The notes beneath the pieces were generated by a model that made no database searches, was not told the origin of the DNA, and saw only the letters and a list, made by a program, of their open reading frames with translations. DNA of 64,000 bases from [Phormidium] sp. LEGE 05292. Its GTDB lineage: Bacteria; Cyanobacteriota; Cyanobacteriia; Cyanobacteriales; Aerosakkonemataceae. Shown here in pieces: positions 45,932 through 55,473 of this stretch. Both the position numbers and the translations under genes were made by a program. Positions within the stretch are counted from its first letter, which is position 1. Each line of letters begins with the position of its first letter. Location of the stretch: contig NZ_JADEWG010000011.1 of NCBI RefSeq assembly GCF_015207735.1, positions 21,326 to 85,325 of the forward strand, in the 5' to 3' direction.

Positions 45932-48900
45932 TCCTGATGCTGGTCAAGAAGGCTAAGTTGTTAAATTTTACATTTCTATTTGTGTAAGTAAAAGTAGAGA
46001 CTGTACCGATACCTTCATCACCAATTAACTTGCTGTAAGGATTAAGCTTAAATGCTATGTTTCTATTGACTTCGTATCGGGAGAAATGAAACAGAGTAAT
46101 ATACTGCAAAATTGTTTGTTGTAAAGTTGAGTCTTTGTCTAGTAAACCCATCATAATATCTTTGGTGTCTGAAGGATCGTAAATATTTAAGAGAGTGCTG
46201 TAACAGACTACGCTATTAAAAATAGTACGCTTTTTATCTACTGAACGACCAGTGAAAAGATTGAGAAATACTCTAGTTTTTTGGCTTTTGTCTACAGATA
46301 GTTTTTCCAACTCTTCGATATCTGGAATATAAAAAGAATCTATTTTTCCAGAAGTGAGGTTTATGGCAGGGTATGTATCCATAAACACTGGGTAAAGCTT
46401 AATATCTGGCTTCCCTTGTTTCAGATACTTGATTACATCCTGAGACATGAAAAATAATGATTCTGGATCTGATTCAAATTGTGTTAAACCCAAGCTTCTC
46501 GTATAAGGAGCCTTAGCTATATATAAAATATGTCGATAATCCTGCTGATAAAGCTTGGTAATTTCATCGCTGACAATCGTTGGCTCTTTGTACATCCGAT
46601 AATGCTTTTCGTTGTCAGAAAATGTTTTGAATGGTTCAATCTTTATGACTGTATCAGATACTTTGTTAATCAGGATAATTTCACCATATATATTAGATTT
46701 CCTGGTATCTCGATCTTTTTCATCCCATACTGCATCACTCAACCAGCTAGAAACTACAATAATTGCCAGCTTATCTAGTTGAGGTTCGTATCCGCTTTGA
46801 AACTTAAATTTTTTCGGAACTAAGGAATACATTGATGAAAGAGCTTGTTGTACGCGAAATTTAAAACTTTCATCTGGCATCCCAAATTTTTTAATGTTAA
46901 GTCCTTGGGCATCTGCAAGGCAGTCTCTTCGTAGGATGTGGGCTAAAGCTTTGGTTAAAGAATTTAAAAAATCTTCATCTTCTGTTGTGTCTGTAATGTC
47001 GCTGAAATGAAATCTAAAAATTGGGATAAATAGTTTGTCAGCTATTTGCTCCCTGCAAATGCTGAGGCATAAGTAAGTTAAAATTGTAAATACCTGACGA
47101 TATATTCTTGCTTCTGGAGATTGAATTTTATTAAAAATATTTTCTCTTAAATTTTGATATCTGTAGGGAATAATGATAACTTTTTTGTTGTTAAAATATT
47201 GTTTATATATCGGGTGATAATCCCATTCTTCTGTTGTGACACCTTGATTATTTGTGGTGTATTTAACCTGTTGTGGAGCAAATACCACAGGCATTGCTTT
47301 TATCCCAAAAATATCATGTTTCATGGCAAATTCTTGTTGTTCGCCATCTGGAAAGTAGCGAATATCGTCAAAAGTAAAAGTGACAGCCAATGATGTTAAA
47401 GATTCTGGATTAACTTCAGGTGGTTTGACTTCGATATAGGCTAGAGCCTCTCTAGTTTTTTCCTTAGCTTTCGATTGGTCTTCTTGGTTTAAATCAAGGG
47501 AAAAGAAACTCCGAGAGTTGAGAATTTTCGCTGGTGTCTTTTTGAGAAGACTCTTGTTAATAAATATTTGTACAAATTTGGAAAATGGCTCTAATATTTC
47601 CTTTTGATTAAGAAAAGTTTTTAACAAACTTTTTAAAGCATTGACTTTACTAATTACCTGCCAATCATTCTGATTTAAGATTAAATTTTTAATTTTACAT
47701 AACAAATCTTTTACTTGCGTATCTGTTGCTTTAGCATCATCAATAGCATCAGACTTCAATTTACTTAAAACATCCTTCTCAAATTTTTCAATAGGATTGT
47801 AACTTTTATCTGGAATTTTTCCATTTTCATCAACTGCAAAGATAAAATAATATAAGCAAGCAATTTTTAAAACTTTAATTTTAAAGTTTTTAGCTCTGGC
47901 TGGGTCATTAAGTTGCTCTTTGTGACGTTGACTGTTGGGGTCGATTTCAGTCATGTAGTAATCAAGAGCCGAGTCTTCGTTATAAGCATTTACGGCACCA
48001 TTTAGTTTCAGCCTTAGACCCAAATTAAATTCCTTTATGCCTCTATCTTTATCTATACTTTCTCCTATAACTCCTTCATAATCAGGGATGATGGGTAGCA
48101 TATCAAAAGCATTAGCTTGAGAGAAAGCAGTCCTGAGATCAAGCGTTTCTTTCAAGTAACTTACTTCATAATGTGGGCCATCTAACTCTGGATTGTTGAT
48201 ATAATTTGAAAATGCTTTTAGTCTGGCAATCAAAGTCTCTAAACATTCAAAACCCAGAGCATTAGTTTTGCTGAGGTTAGTCTTGGCACATTCGTTTCTC
48301 AAGTATTCTAGGTAATCTATTTTGACATCTCGCAGCAGTCTTGGTAGCGATTCAGTATCTACTATTTTTCTGAGTTCTGTAATCTCTGATGGTTTTTCCT
48401 TGTCTTGATTTGATATATTAGCCAACAGATCGTTCAGTTCTTCCCAATCTTGTGAATTGGGGGAAGCTATAGTATCGATATAAGCTTTGAGGCTAGCAGA
48501 TAATTTTTCATCAAACTGTAACAAGCCTTCAAACCGGACATTGAGATGATGAGCTTTAATGACTGATTGAGTACCATTGCGTCTTGTTTCAGCCAAACTA
48601 TTCTCTATAGTTAAGCGCTGAGATCTAAAACTGTGGGTTGTGTTAAAAGGATAGTTAAATGGTAAAGCTGCCTTATCACTATTAAATTGAGACAGTTCTG
48701 TACAAAGATTCTCTACACAAGCTTTGGTTTGGTTCTCTCCGGCAACAGTATCGAGTTGCATCTTCAATTCATCTCGGATAGCTTGAATTTTAGAGTAAAA
48801 CTCTGTTTCCGAACTAAAATTTACTGTTGCTGCTCGGATACCCACAGTTTGGGTCAAAGGATTTGCTGGTAAATTCTCTTTTTTTGTAGCAATTTCATAG

Positions 48901-49058
48901 GCAATTTTGTAAGCAGAGATTAAGAGTCGATTTTTATCCTCGGAAAACTTGAAAATATTATTTTTTTTAAGCTCTTCTAGAATTGAGTCAAGTAATGGGT
49001 TGTAGTCTAATTTGGCTAAGGGGTCTGAGTTTTCCTCAAAAGTATGTTTAGATGTCAT
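45909..49058 (-). CDS. Large unknown protein of the same two-gene module
   Basis: A 1049-residue protein with no recognised domain. The first 500 residues are mostly helical and charged. The C-terminal half has a predicted strand order that could suit an RNase H/PIWI-like fold: LDKLAIIVVSSWL (about 770), NIYGEIILINK (about 795), TVIKIEPFKTF (about 808), a helix, HILYIAKAP (about 850), LYPVFMDTYP (about 895). It ends in a helix FNNLAFLTSIRSALY. The acidic residues needed for catalysis are not clearly placed. This is a structural guess from reading only. The gene is A/T-rich like its partner and starts the operon, with the Fic gene upstream on the same strand. Confidence 0.6.
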   Translation of the reverse strand: MTSKHTFEENSDPLAKLDYNPLLDSILEELKKNNIFKFSEDKNRLLISAYKIAYEIATKKENLPANPLTQTVGIRAATVNFSSETEFYSKIQAIRDELKMQLDTVAGENQTKACVENLCTELSQFNSDKAALPFNYPFNTTHSFRSQRLTIENSLAETRRNGTQSVIKAHHLNVRFEGLLQFDEKLSASLKAYIDTIASPNSQDWEELNDLLANISNQDKEKPSEITELRKIVDTESLPRLLRDVKIDYLEYLRNECAKTNLSKTNALGFECLETLIARLKAFSNYINNPELDGPHYEVSYLKETLDLRTAFSQANAFDMLPIIPDYEGVIGESIDKDRGIKEFNLGLRLKLNGAVNAYNEDSALDYYMTEIDPNSQRHKEQLNDPARAKNFKIKVLKIACLYYFIFAVDENGKIPDKSYNPIEKFEKDVLSKLKSDAIDDAKATDTQVKDLLCKIKNLILNQNDWQVISKVNALKSLLKTFLNQKEILEPFSKFVQIFINKSLLKKTPAKILNSRSFFSLDLNQEDQSKAKEKTREALAYIEVKPPEVNPESLTSLAVTFTFDDIRYFPDGEQQEFAMKHDIFGIKAMPVVFAPQQVKYTTNNQGVTTEEWDYHPIYKQYFNNKKVIIIPYRYQNLRENIFNKIQSPEARIYRQVFTILTYLCLSICREQIADKLFIPIFRFHFSDITDTTEDEDFLNSLTKALAHILRRDCLADAQGLNIKKFGMPDESFKFRVQQALSSMYSLVPKKFKFQSGYEPQLDKLAIIVVSSWLSDAVWDEKDRDTRKSNIYGEIILINKVSDTVIKIEPFKTFSDNEKHYRMYKEPTIVSDEITKLYQQDYRHILYIAKAPYTRSLGLTQFESDPESLFFMSQDVIKYLKQGKPDIKLYPVFMDTYPAINLTSGKIDSFYIPDIEELEKLSVDKSQKTRVFLNLFTGRSVDKKRTIFNSVVCYSTLLNIYDPSDTKDIMMGLLDKDSTLQQTILQYITLFHFSRYEVNRNIAFKLNPYSKLIGDEGIGTVSTFTYTNRNVKFNNLAFLTSIRSALYDKK

Positions 49059-49271
49059 TGGGGAACCACAGATGGAATAATCTAACTATGATAACCGACT
49101 TAGCAATCCGTATATAGCAACCAAAAACTCTAACTACACTACATTTAGCGTGTGTGACATTTGAGGATGCGGAATGTGAGTTGTAAAACAATACTTCTTT
49201 AGAGTCTAACGGAAATCAAGCTTAAATAGGTACTAAATAGCTGCTCAGTACCTAATTAATAGGTATAGTAC

Positions 49272-50318
49272 CTATATCTTCCGCCAACGAGCATCCGGGC
49301 CACGACCCAAACATTCCAGCCGTCCAGCATCTCGCTCTTGCCGCAGAATGCGACGAATCAGGTCAATTCCCACAGTGGGACATCGTTCCTGTAAATCCCT
49401 GACAGAGAATTCAACAGGCAAATGGCTAATGGCATCTACCACCATCGCGGTTTTAGCACCCTTGACCGAAGTGACTAACCCAACCCGCTGCTCGAACTCC
49501 CGATAGGCAGACAACACCACTACTCCCAGAAAATATTCCCACCAAGGCAACAAACTATGCTGCCCTTGGTGCCAACTCTGCGAGGATTGGTAAAGCGTAT
49601 CGTAGTAACTTTCCTTGGTGCGTTCGACAATTCGTTCCAAACTGATAAAACGCCCCACCTCGTAACCAGCTTTGTATAACAGCAGCAAGGTGAGAAGGCG
49701 AGCCATCCGTCCATTACCATCTAGAAAAGGGTGGATGCACAGAAAATCTAACACATAAGAAGGAATAAGCAACAACGGCTCGATTTCACCGGACTGCCAG
49801 AAGCTATTGAATCGTTCGTGCAAGCGTTCCATTGCCTCCGGTGTAGCATAAGCCGAAACTGGTTTAAACCTCACAACCTTTGTGCCATCGGGATGAGTTT
49901 CGCTGATTTCATTATCCACTGACTTCCAGCGTCCCCCTTCTCCAACAGAAAACTGGTAGAGGTCGCGGTGCAGCTGTAGTACCACCCCAGGTGTGAAGGG
50001 GATGTGGGCATAGCTGGTGTGAATTGTGTTTAGCACATCGCGGTAGCCAGCGATTTCTTGTTCGGAGCGATCTCGCGGTATAGTTTTTTCAGCAACCAGT
50101 TCCTTGATGCGTTCCAAAGGTGCGGTGATACCTTCAATGCGGTTGGAGGATTCGGTACTCTGAATGATGGCTACTTGGCGCAGGGTTTCCAGTGCTTGAG
50201 GTGCCTGCTCTTTGAACAACTCCTGCTTACCCTTGTATTCTCCAATCAGGCGGATGGTTTGGAGGAGTCCTTGGGTAATCGACTGTTCCTCAATGAAGCC
50301 TGCTTCAAAGGATTGCAT
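49272..50318 (-). CDS. Fic family protein (AMPylase-type) with N-terminal inhibitory helix
   Basis: A 348-residue Fic protein. The inhibitory motif SNRIEG (about residues 59-64) matches S/TxxxE(G/N) in the N-terminal half, so it is a class II, self-inhibited Fic. The active-site motif HPFLDGNGRMARLL lies at about 195-208. The C-terminal 70 residues look like a winged-helix domain (FSVRDLQERCPTVGIDLIRRI). Fic proteins transfer AMP or a related group to Ser/Thr/Tyr hydroxyls of a target. It sits at the junction between the defence island and the mobilisation genes and could serve as defence or plasmid-stability gene. Confidence 0.88.
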   Translation of the reverse strand: MQSFEAGFIEEQSITQGLLQTIRLIGEYKGKQELFKEQAPQALETLRQVAIIQSTESSNRIEGITAPLERIKELVAEKTIPRDRSEQEIAGYRDVLNTIHTSYAHIPFTPGVVLQLHRDLYQFSVGEGGRWKSVDNEISETHPDGTKVVRFKPVSAYATPEAMERLHERFNSFWQSGEIEPLLLIPSYVLDFLCIHPFLDGNGRMARLLTLLLLYKAGYEVGRFISLERIVERTKESYYDTLYQSSQSWHQGQHSLLPWWEYFLGVVVLSAYREFEQRVGLVTSVKGAKTAMVVDAISHLPVEFSVRDLQERCPTVGIDLIRRILRQERDAGRLECLGRGPDARWRKI

Positions 50319-50371
50319 GGGCAGTTCCTATCAACCAAACTCCACCTTGTTTTGACAACAGATAACCCACG

Positions 50372-51901
50372 TTACAACTCCAATTCTTGTTGCTTGCTTT
50401 TTTGGTGTCGATCGCTCACTTCACGTTCCCGCTTTTGTTGCATCGCCTGTCGGATAAACGGTAAAACCTTTTCCTGAAAATAGTTGGTGGTTTCTTGAGT
50501 CAAGCTAGAACCGTTCTCAACCCAGCACCGACTCTCATCATCCCACTCAGCTTTCATAATTGGCTTTTTACTACCAGTTTCCCACAAAGTCAAACACTCC
50601 TCATCCCACTCGGCAGTGTAGTGTTTGCCAACCGAGAGATTTGTCTCCTCCAAATTTAGAACAGCCGCAACAATCGGTGCAACAATATTCACCCGCTGTT
50701 GCTGTTCCCAGTACTGACTCTCTAATTCCTTAATCAAATTTTCTGTAAGCGCGATCATAGCGTGAACCTCCCAGGAAGTCATTTCACTTTCCGTAGGTAG
50801 CGCCTCCCATGCGTCGCCATTGCGTTTAGCACGCAGAATTTCAGATTGATTTGGCGTGCGCCGCAGGGAAATTTCATCTGAGGAAATCCGCAATGCAGTA
50901 AACTCAGAATCAACATAGCGATCTGTGTGCAACAACAAAAGTTCGTTAATATCAGATGCAAACATCGCCGTGCATTCAATCTGATTAGCACTGATAGACA
51001 CTAACTCTTGAGAGTCCTCCTCTTCTGGCAGCATCTGCACCTTTTCACCAGCTGCTACTGTTCGTAAAATTGGCAAATCGCGGGTCTTATCGTAAGAAAC
51101 TCCCCGTATTTCTTGCAGTTTTCTCCAACTACAGTTTTTCAAGCTAGACCCCCGACACCGGAATTCTTCATACTCAAACGCCAACCCCTTCATTTCATCC
51201 CCAATGATAGTGGGGTAAACATCAACCCCCTGGTCTTGAAGTCTGGCAACAAAGGTAATAATAGAAGGGTTGTCCCTGGTTGCTGCAACCACCAACCGTT
51301 CCAGTTTCAACTTAGTGGGTTCTTCTGGTGGTTTATCTCGCAGTCCGGTTTCAAAATCCTGCTGTTCTCGCATCATCCGGCGCTTTTGTCCGGTAGTAGG
51401 TGCAGAGTATTCCGCCTCACTGCTAGGAGTAACTTGGTAAAGATTCCACTGCTGTTCGATTTCTCGCGTCAGTTTTTCAGCTTTTGTTTTATCTTGCCAG
51501 TCATTAATGCGAGTAAAATTTTCGCACTCAAATGTATGAATCATGATATGGACGTGAGGCGGTGCATCTGGATTATTTAATAACTGACTCTCTGTGGGTT
51601 TATGCTTAATTATCAGCCACAGATTATTGGTGTATCCCAACCCATTGACCATAAATTCTCCGATGTCTAGCCAGTCGTCTGGAGTTAGGCGATCTGAGAT
51701 ATGCGGACTCATAGTAACGTGCTTAGTATCCTTATCTGTGCGAGAATTCTGCTGGCTGATAGCCCTCCACTCTGCCATAATCTGTCCGTAAGTTTGTCCC
51801 GCTATATTACCCCCATACAACTCAAATTCCTTCTCTTCATCCATGAGATAGCGCAACAAACCACCGGGGTTACTACCAGTAGGGACAACTTTCGTCAGCA
51901 T
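50372..51901 (-). CDS. Relaxase/mobilisation nuclease
   Basis: A 509-residue relaxase. The N-terminal 200 residues hold the relaxase core: an N-terminal segment with LLRYLMDEEKEFELYGG, a His in KHVTMS (about 64-69), and the metal-binding HxH in PPHVHIMIHTFE (about 118-129). The C-terminal part (about 260-509) is unrecognised, with a charged tail. The enzyme nicks the plasmid at oriT and leads the strand into a recipient. Its ATG overlaps the stop of the accessory protein gene (TGATG at 51901), so the two are cotranslated. No coupling protein or type IV secretion genes are in the window, so the element is mobilisable rather than self-transmissible on this evidence. Confidence 0.82.
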   Translation of the reverse strand: MLTKVVPTGSNPGGLLRYLMDEEKEFELYGGNIAGQTYGQIMAEWRAISQQNSRTDKDTKHVTMSPHISDRLTPDDWLDIGEFMVNGLGYTNNLWLIIKHKPTESQLLNNPDAPPHVHIMIHTFECENFTRINDWQDKTKAEKLTREIEQQWNLYQVTPSSEAEYSAPTTGQKRRMMREQQDFETGLRDKPPEEPTKLKLERLVVAATRDNPSIITFVARLQDQGVDVYPTIIGDEMKGLAFEYEEFRCRGSSLKNCSWRKLQEIRGVSYDKTRDLPILRTVAAGEKVQMLPEEEDSQELVSISANQIECTAMFASDINELLLLHTDRYVDSEFTALRISSDEISLRRTPNQSEILRAKRNGDAWEALPTESEMTSWEVHAMIALTENLIKELESQYWEQQQRVNIVAPIVAAVLNLEETNLSVGKHYTAEWDEECLTLWETGSKKPIMKAEWDDESRCWVENGSSLTQETTNYFQEKVLPFIRQAMQQKREREVSDRHQKSKQQELEL

Positions 51902-52362
51902 CAGTCCCAGTCCTCCCCATCAAAGTCCGACTCCGTTGAGATTTCCTCACTTTCATTTTCAGAATTTTCATCAACACCAGATAATTGCAGTCTTACTTCC
52001 TGCAACTCTTGGCGCACTTCCATCAGCAAATTCTGCACATCAGCTATTTTCTCAGTCAACTGTTGGTGAGTTGGTTTGGAGATAGATTTTTGTGCTTCAG
52101 TAGAAGCGATCGCTTTTTGTAAATCTTTCTCTAACCCTCTGAGTTTCAAGTTAAATTGTCCTAATTGTACGCTCGTTCTGGCATTAATCGCTGGTACTTT
52201 TGGCGGGCTAACCGGACGACCTTCCACTCGTCGTCTGATAAACTCAGCTAAGGGTAAAGCATAAAACGATGCCATCTTATGCCACCTGTCTTTTTCAGCA
52301 GGAGTCAGGCGTAGCAAATAAGAAGAACTCTTCTCCTTTTTCCGTTGTGGTTGTGACGGCAT
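51901..52362 (-). CDS. MobC-like relaxosome accessory protein
   Basis: A 153-residue protein. The N-terminal 60 residues (YLLRLTPAEKDRWHKMASFY, then PLAEFIRRRVEGR) have the ribbon-helix-helix pattern of MobC-type proteins that open oriT. Residues about 70-125 form a coiled coil (QLGQFNLKLRGLEKDLQKAI; IADVQNLLMEVRQELQEVRL). The acidic tail is Glu/Asp-rich. It overlaps the relaxase gene by one base. The oriT is expected upstream. Confidence 0.75.
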   Translation of the reverse strand: MPSQPQRKKEKSSSYLLRLTPAEKDRWHKMASFYALPLAEFIRRRVEGRPVSPPKVPAINARTSVQLGQFNLKLRGLEKDLQKAIASTEAQKSISKPTHQQLTEKIADVQNLLMEVRQELQEVRLQLSGVDENSENESEEISTESDFDGEDWD

Positions 52363-52385
52363 ATTGCTGCAAAGTGTATATATGC

Positions 52386-52419
52386 AATCCCTGCTTGTTT
52401 TTTCCTAAGCTCAGGGATT
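52386..52419. other. Inverted repeat upstream of the MobC-like gene, oriT candidate
   Basis: AATCCCTG at 52386-52393 and CAGGGATT at 52412-52419 form an 8-bp inverted repeat around an 18-base T-rich loop, in the 131-base gap before the mobilisation genes. Relaxases of this kind recognise such a repeat next to the nick site. It could instead end the helicase transcript coming from 55364, though no T-run follows on that strand. Confidence 0.35.
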
Positions 52420-52493
52420 TGGCAAGTTCTTCTAGGTTAATTGCGTGGCAGTAAGAACAATTCAGCCGAGAGAATGATTTTGAGTTAACTATA

Positions 52494-55364
52494 TTATCTA
52501 ATCTCACCAAATTGCTCGATATACTCGACTAATTGTTTGGTATAACCTTCTTTTTTCAATCGTTCCAAATTACCCACCAAAATAAACAATTCTCTAGCTC
52601 TGCTAACAGCAACGTTGAGCAAATTAGGTTGGCGATTAATAAACCAAAGGCTATCAGTTGAATGGCATTGGCGAGTCGATAAAATTATCGCGGCTTTTTG
52701 TCCACCTTGGAAAGTGTGAACCGTACCAATGCTATCTGAGGGAAAGTTTTTCCACCTCGACTGCAATGTTAATTGTAGGGCGTTGGCTTGACTGCGATAA
52801 GGTGAAATCACCCCAATTGTGTTTAAAGAGTCAGGGGAATTAAGACTATAACCTGCTGCTAACAACTCCTCAATTAAAGCTGCAACTTTCTCAATTTCTA
52901 GGGTGTTAACGTGGTTGGAGTAATCGCCTTCAACGTGGATAGCCAGCAAGTTAGTCCCCAGTCGAGAAGGTTTTTCTTGAGTGTCGATCGCCATGCCATA
53001 ATTACAAAGGCGGTCTGAAAAAGTGATGATGGATGGTACGCAACGGTAATGTTGTTTGAGAATAATACCATTACCAATCTCCCCAGATTGCCCCGAAACT
53101 CCCGCAGCCCTGTGATAAGCCGTACAAGCACTCGGACTATACAAATCGTAGTCTTCTTCTGTTAATCCACTTTCCAAAAAAGCTGTTTGGCGATATTCCT
53201 CTTTTTTCTGATTGCTCAACTGGACAACTGGTTCTAGTTGCAACGGATCTCCTACAATTAAAGCTTGATGACAGCGTACCAAAGCTGGAAATACCTGATG
53301 TACAGGAATTTGACCCGCTTCATCGACAATTACGCGAGCGATACAGCCACTATCAGGATAGGGGAACAGACGGCGGATAGAATGCAAGGTGCTGAGAAAG
53401 ACTGGGAACAACAAGCTGATATCACGATAAATACTTTGCCAGTTCAGTGCTAACTGACGGTAAGCTTCCCATTCATTATTCAAAATCGCAATATAAGTTT
53501 TAATAGAAGCCATCACTTCATCTTTTCGTCGCAAGGCTTCAAGTTGTTGGAATTGCCAAGACAACTCAAATAACTGCACTTGCAACGAATGATAGTCAGT
53601 GTAGAAACGACTGTAAAAATCTTTAGTAGGATAGCTGGTGAGTCGGTTTTGGACTTGAGAACGGCGAGTAATCAAGTCAGTAAGTTGACGTTGTAAAGAC
53701 TCTGACTGCTGTTGTCTCTTGCTAGGACGATTTTGTTGTTGCCAATCAGAAGCTACAGAAAGGAGTTGAGAAACACTTTGACGGGCTGCGGCTAACGATT
53801 CAGTCGTCAGCGGAATTTGAAAAGGAAAGGGAGTAGCCAGCGTCGCTAACACGGGCATTTCTACTTGTTTATGCAAGCGCTTAAGAACATAGCGAGGACT
53901 GCTTTTGGTTATTTCCTGCCAAAATCTTTGAATCCTGTGCCAGAGTTGAATCAACCAGTTGCCATCCTTACCGGAAAGCTGCGAATAATCTACAGGCGGT
54001 AAGGAATGCCAAGCGTTATTGAGGTGTTGCTGAATCTGCTGGTATGCTTCTAGTGGAAATTCCGAGTAGTCCCGTGTCGGTTTCTGTTGTGACTGATGCT
54101 GGAAGTCAGAGGTGGAAGTCTTTATCGCTTGTTCTAGTACCTCAATATCTCCATTAATCTGTTCTAATAGTTGTTCATCAACACCTCGTTGTTGTTGGTA
54201 ATATGCGTCTTGCTTGAGATGGGATTGTAATTGCTGAACACCAGCCAACAATTGTTGTTTAGTAGATTCCCAAACAACCGAGTCAAACGTTTCTGCTGCC
54301 AACATTTCAAGAGCAGTTTGCAATTTAGGCAGAACTTGAGTGTCTACTAACTCTTTGGAACCTCCCGATAGGTAAAATTGGTCGCTGGGGAAGTTGATGG
54401 TTAAGAGTTCTTCTACATTATTGACAGCACGATTGTTAGTGCTGGTGACAAGCGTCAAATTACTTTCATCTTCCCCATCAGTGGCTAATTGTACGGCTCG
54501 TTTAACCACTTGTTGAGCTATCTGGTGCAACAGTAATGTGGTTTTGCCATTCCCTGGTGGTCCGATTACAGCCGTTAGCGGGTTAGATTGAGAATGTTTG
54601 AGTGCTGAGGCTTGATAGTCATCAGGGGGTGAGATGGGAAAAGCCCCTAAAAATAACACCTCATGCTGAGGCATCTGGGGTTGTCCGTGCAAGTATTCGT
54701 AAGCTGGATGTTCCGGGACTGCCCAATCCCAGCGGGTAGCAGAGTTGATTTTCTGCAAATCTTTTTTCAGATTATGGTTGAAGGGAACGTAACCAAAGTT
54801 CAGCAAGTAGGGGAGCAGTTTTGACCGCACGGGAGAAGGTGGTAATTCAATCAGTCCGATAAAGTCTTGTAGTGTCTTAAAGGGCCGATTGAACGTGGTT
54901 TCTAGAAATACTTTCAATCCTTCTTGAGTAACCAAACTCTCGGCTGCTTCTTCCTCTAATCCGTACCATTCCATTAGGTTAGGGATAATCGGCTGGAACT
55001 CGAAAGCGGTCAAATCCCATCCACTTTTGCGGTAGTTCCCTGCAAAGATGGGGGAAATGTCGATCGTGAATAAAGGGCGGAATTGACGGCAACCTTCTTC
55101 GATGACGTACAGCTGAGGGAATGCTACAGCGATTAGTAGTTCTTTTGCCTTGCTGTTGGTCTTGCTGTCTTTCAATTGTTGCTTGAATTCTTTAAACAGG
55201 GGTTCTTCCAGCAGCAATTTGTCTCCCAGGAGTGTCACGCCTTTATCCCAGATGCGAGGGCTAGAGTCCTCCCTAGCATCTACTTTGGCATTACACAAAT
55301 TTTCGATGTGGATGTAAGAAAGCCACGCTTGCAACAATTCGGGAATCTGTAACTTTGAAACCAT
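52494..55364 (-). CDS. Superfamily 1 DNA/RNA helicase (AAA_11/AAA_12, Dna2/Upf1-like)
   Basis: A 956-residue helicase. Walker A is IGPPGNGKTTLLLHQ at about 265-279, motif II VIVDEAGQIP at about 678-687, motif III-like LIVGDPLQLEPVV at about 708-720, then VISPYRSQANALQ (about 870), TVHTFQGGQKAAII (about 895) and LNVAVSRARELFILVG (about 925). The long insert between motif I and motif II is helical. Such helicases unwind 5'-3' and are common on cyanobacterial plasmids. It lies between ParB and the mobilisation genes, and may help replication or transfer. Confidence 0.85.
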   Translation of the reverse strand: MVSKLQIPELLQAWLSYIHIENLCNAKVDAREDSSPRIWDKGVTLLGDKLLLEEPLFKEFKQQLKDSKTNSKAKELLIAVAFPQLYVIEEGCRQFRPLFTIDISPIFAGNYRKSGWDLTAFEFQPIIPNLMEWYGLEEEAAESLVTQEGLKVFLETTFNRPFKTLQDFIGLIELPPSPVRSKLLPYLLNFGYVPFNHNLKKDLQKINSATRWDWAVPEHPAYEYLHGQPQMPQHEVLFLGAFPISPPDDYQASALKHSQSNPLTAVIGPPGNGKTTLLLHQIAQQVVKRAVQLATDGEDESNLTLVTSTNNRAVNNVEELLTINFPSDQFYLSGGSKELVDTQVLPKLQTALEMLAAETFDSVVWESTKQQLLAGVQQLQSHLKQDAYYQQQRGVDEQLLEQINGDIEVLEQAIKTSTSDFQHQSQQKPTRDYSEFPLEAYQQIQQHLNNAWHSLPPVDYSQLSGKDGNWLIQLWHRIQRFWQEITKSSPRYVLKRLHKQVEMPVLATLATPFPFQIPLTTESLAAARQSVSQLLSVASDWQQQNRPSKRQQQSESLQRQLTDLITRRSQVQNRLTSYPTKDFYSRFYTDYHSLQVQLFELSWQFQQLEALRRKDEVMASIKTYIAILNNEWEAYRQLALNWQSIYRDISLLFPVFLSTLHSIRRLFPYPDSGCIARVIVDEAGQIPVHQVFPALVRCHQALIVGDPLQLEPVVQLSNQKKEEYRQTAFLESGLTEEDYDLYSPSACTAYHRAAGVSGQSGEIGNGIILKQHYRCVPSIITFSDRLCNYGMAIDTQEKPSRLGTNLLAIHVEGDYSNHVNTLEIEKVAALIEELLAAGYSLNSPDSLNTIGVISPYRSQANALQLTLQSRWKNFPSDSIGTVHTFQGGQKAAIILSTRQCHSTDSLWFINRQPNLLNVAVSRARELFILVGNLERLKKEGYTKQLVEYIEQFGEIR

Positions 55365-55473
55365 CTACTTGAAATAAAGGTTTGCCCATTCAATTCGTTT
55401 GCTCCACGATTCTCAATCCAGTTACCGTGTTGTCACCTCTCCCGATAGTGATAATCTACCTCATCTTTTAGAT

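Noticed and set aside
52295..52510. 71-codon minus-strand ORF overlapping the MobC-like gene
   Set aside because: Overlaps a better supported gene over half its length and has no family features.
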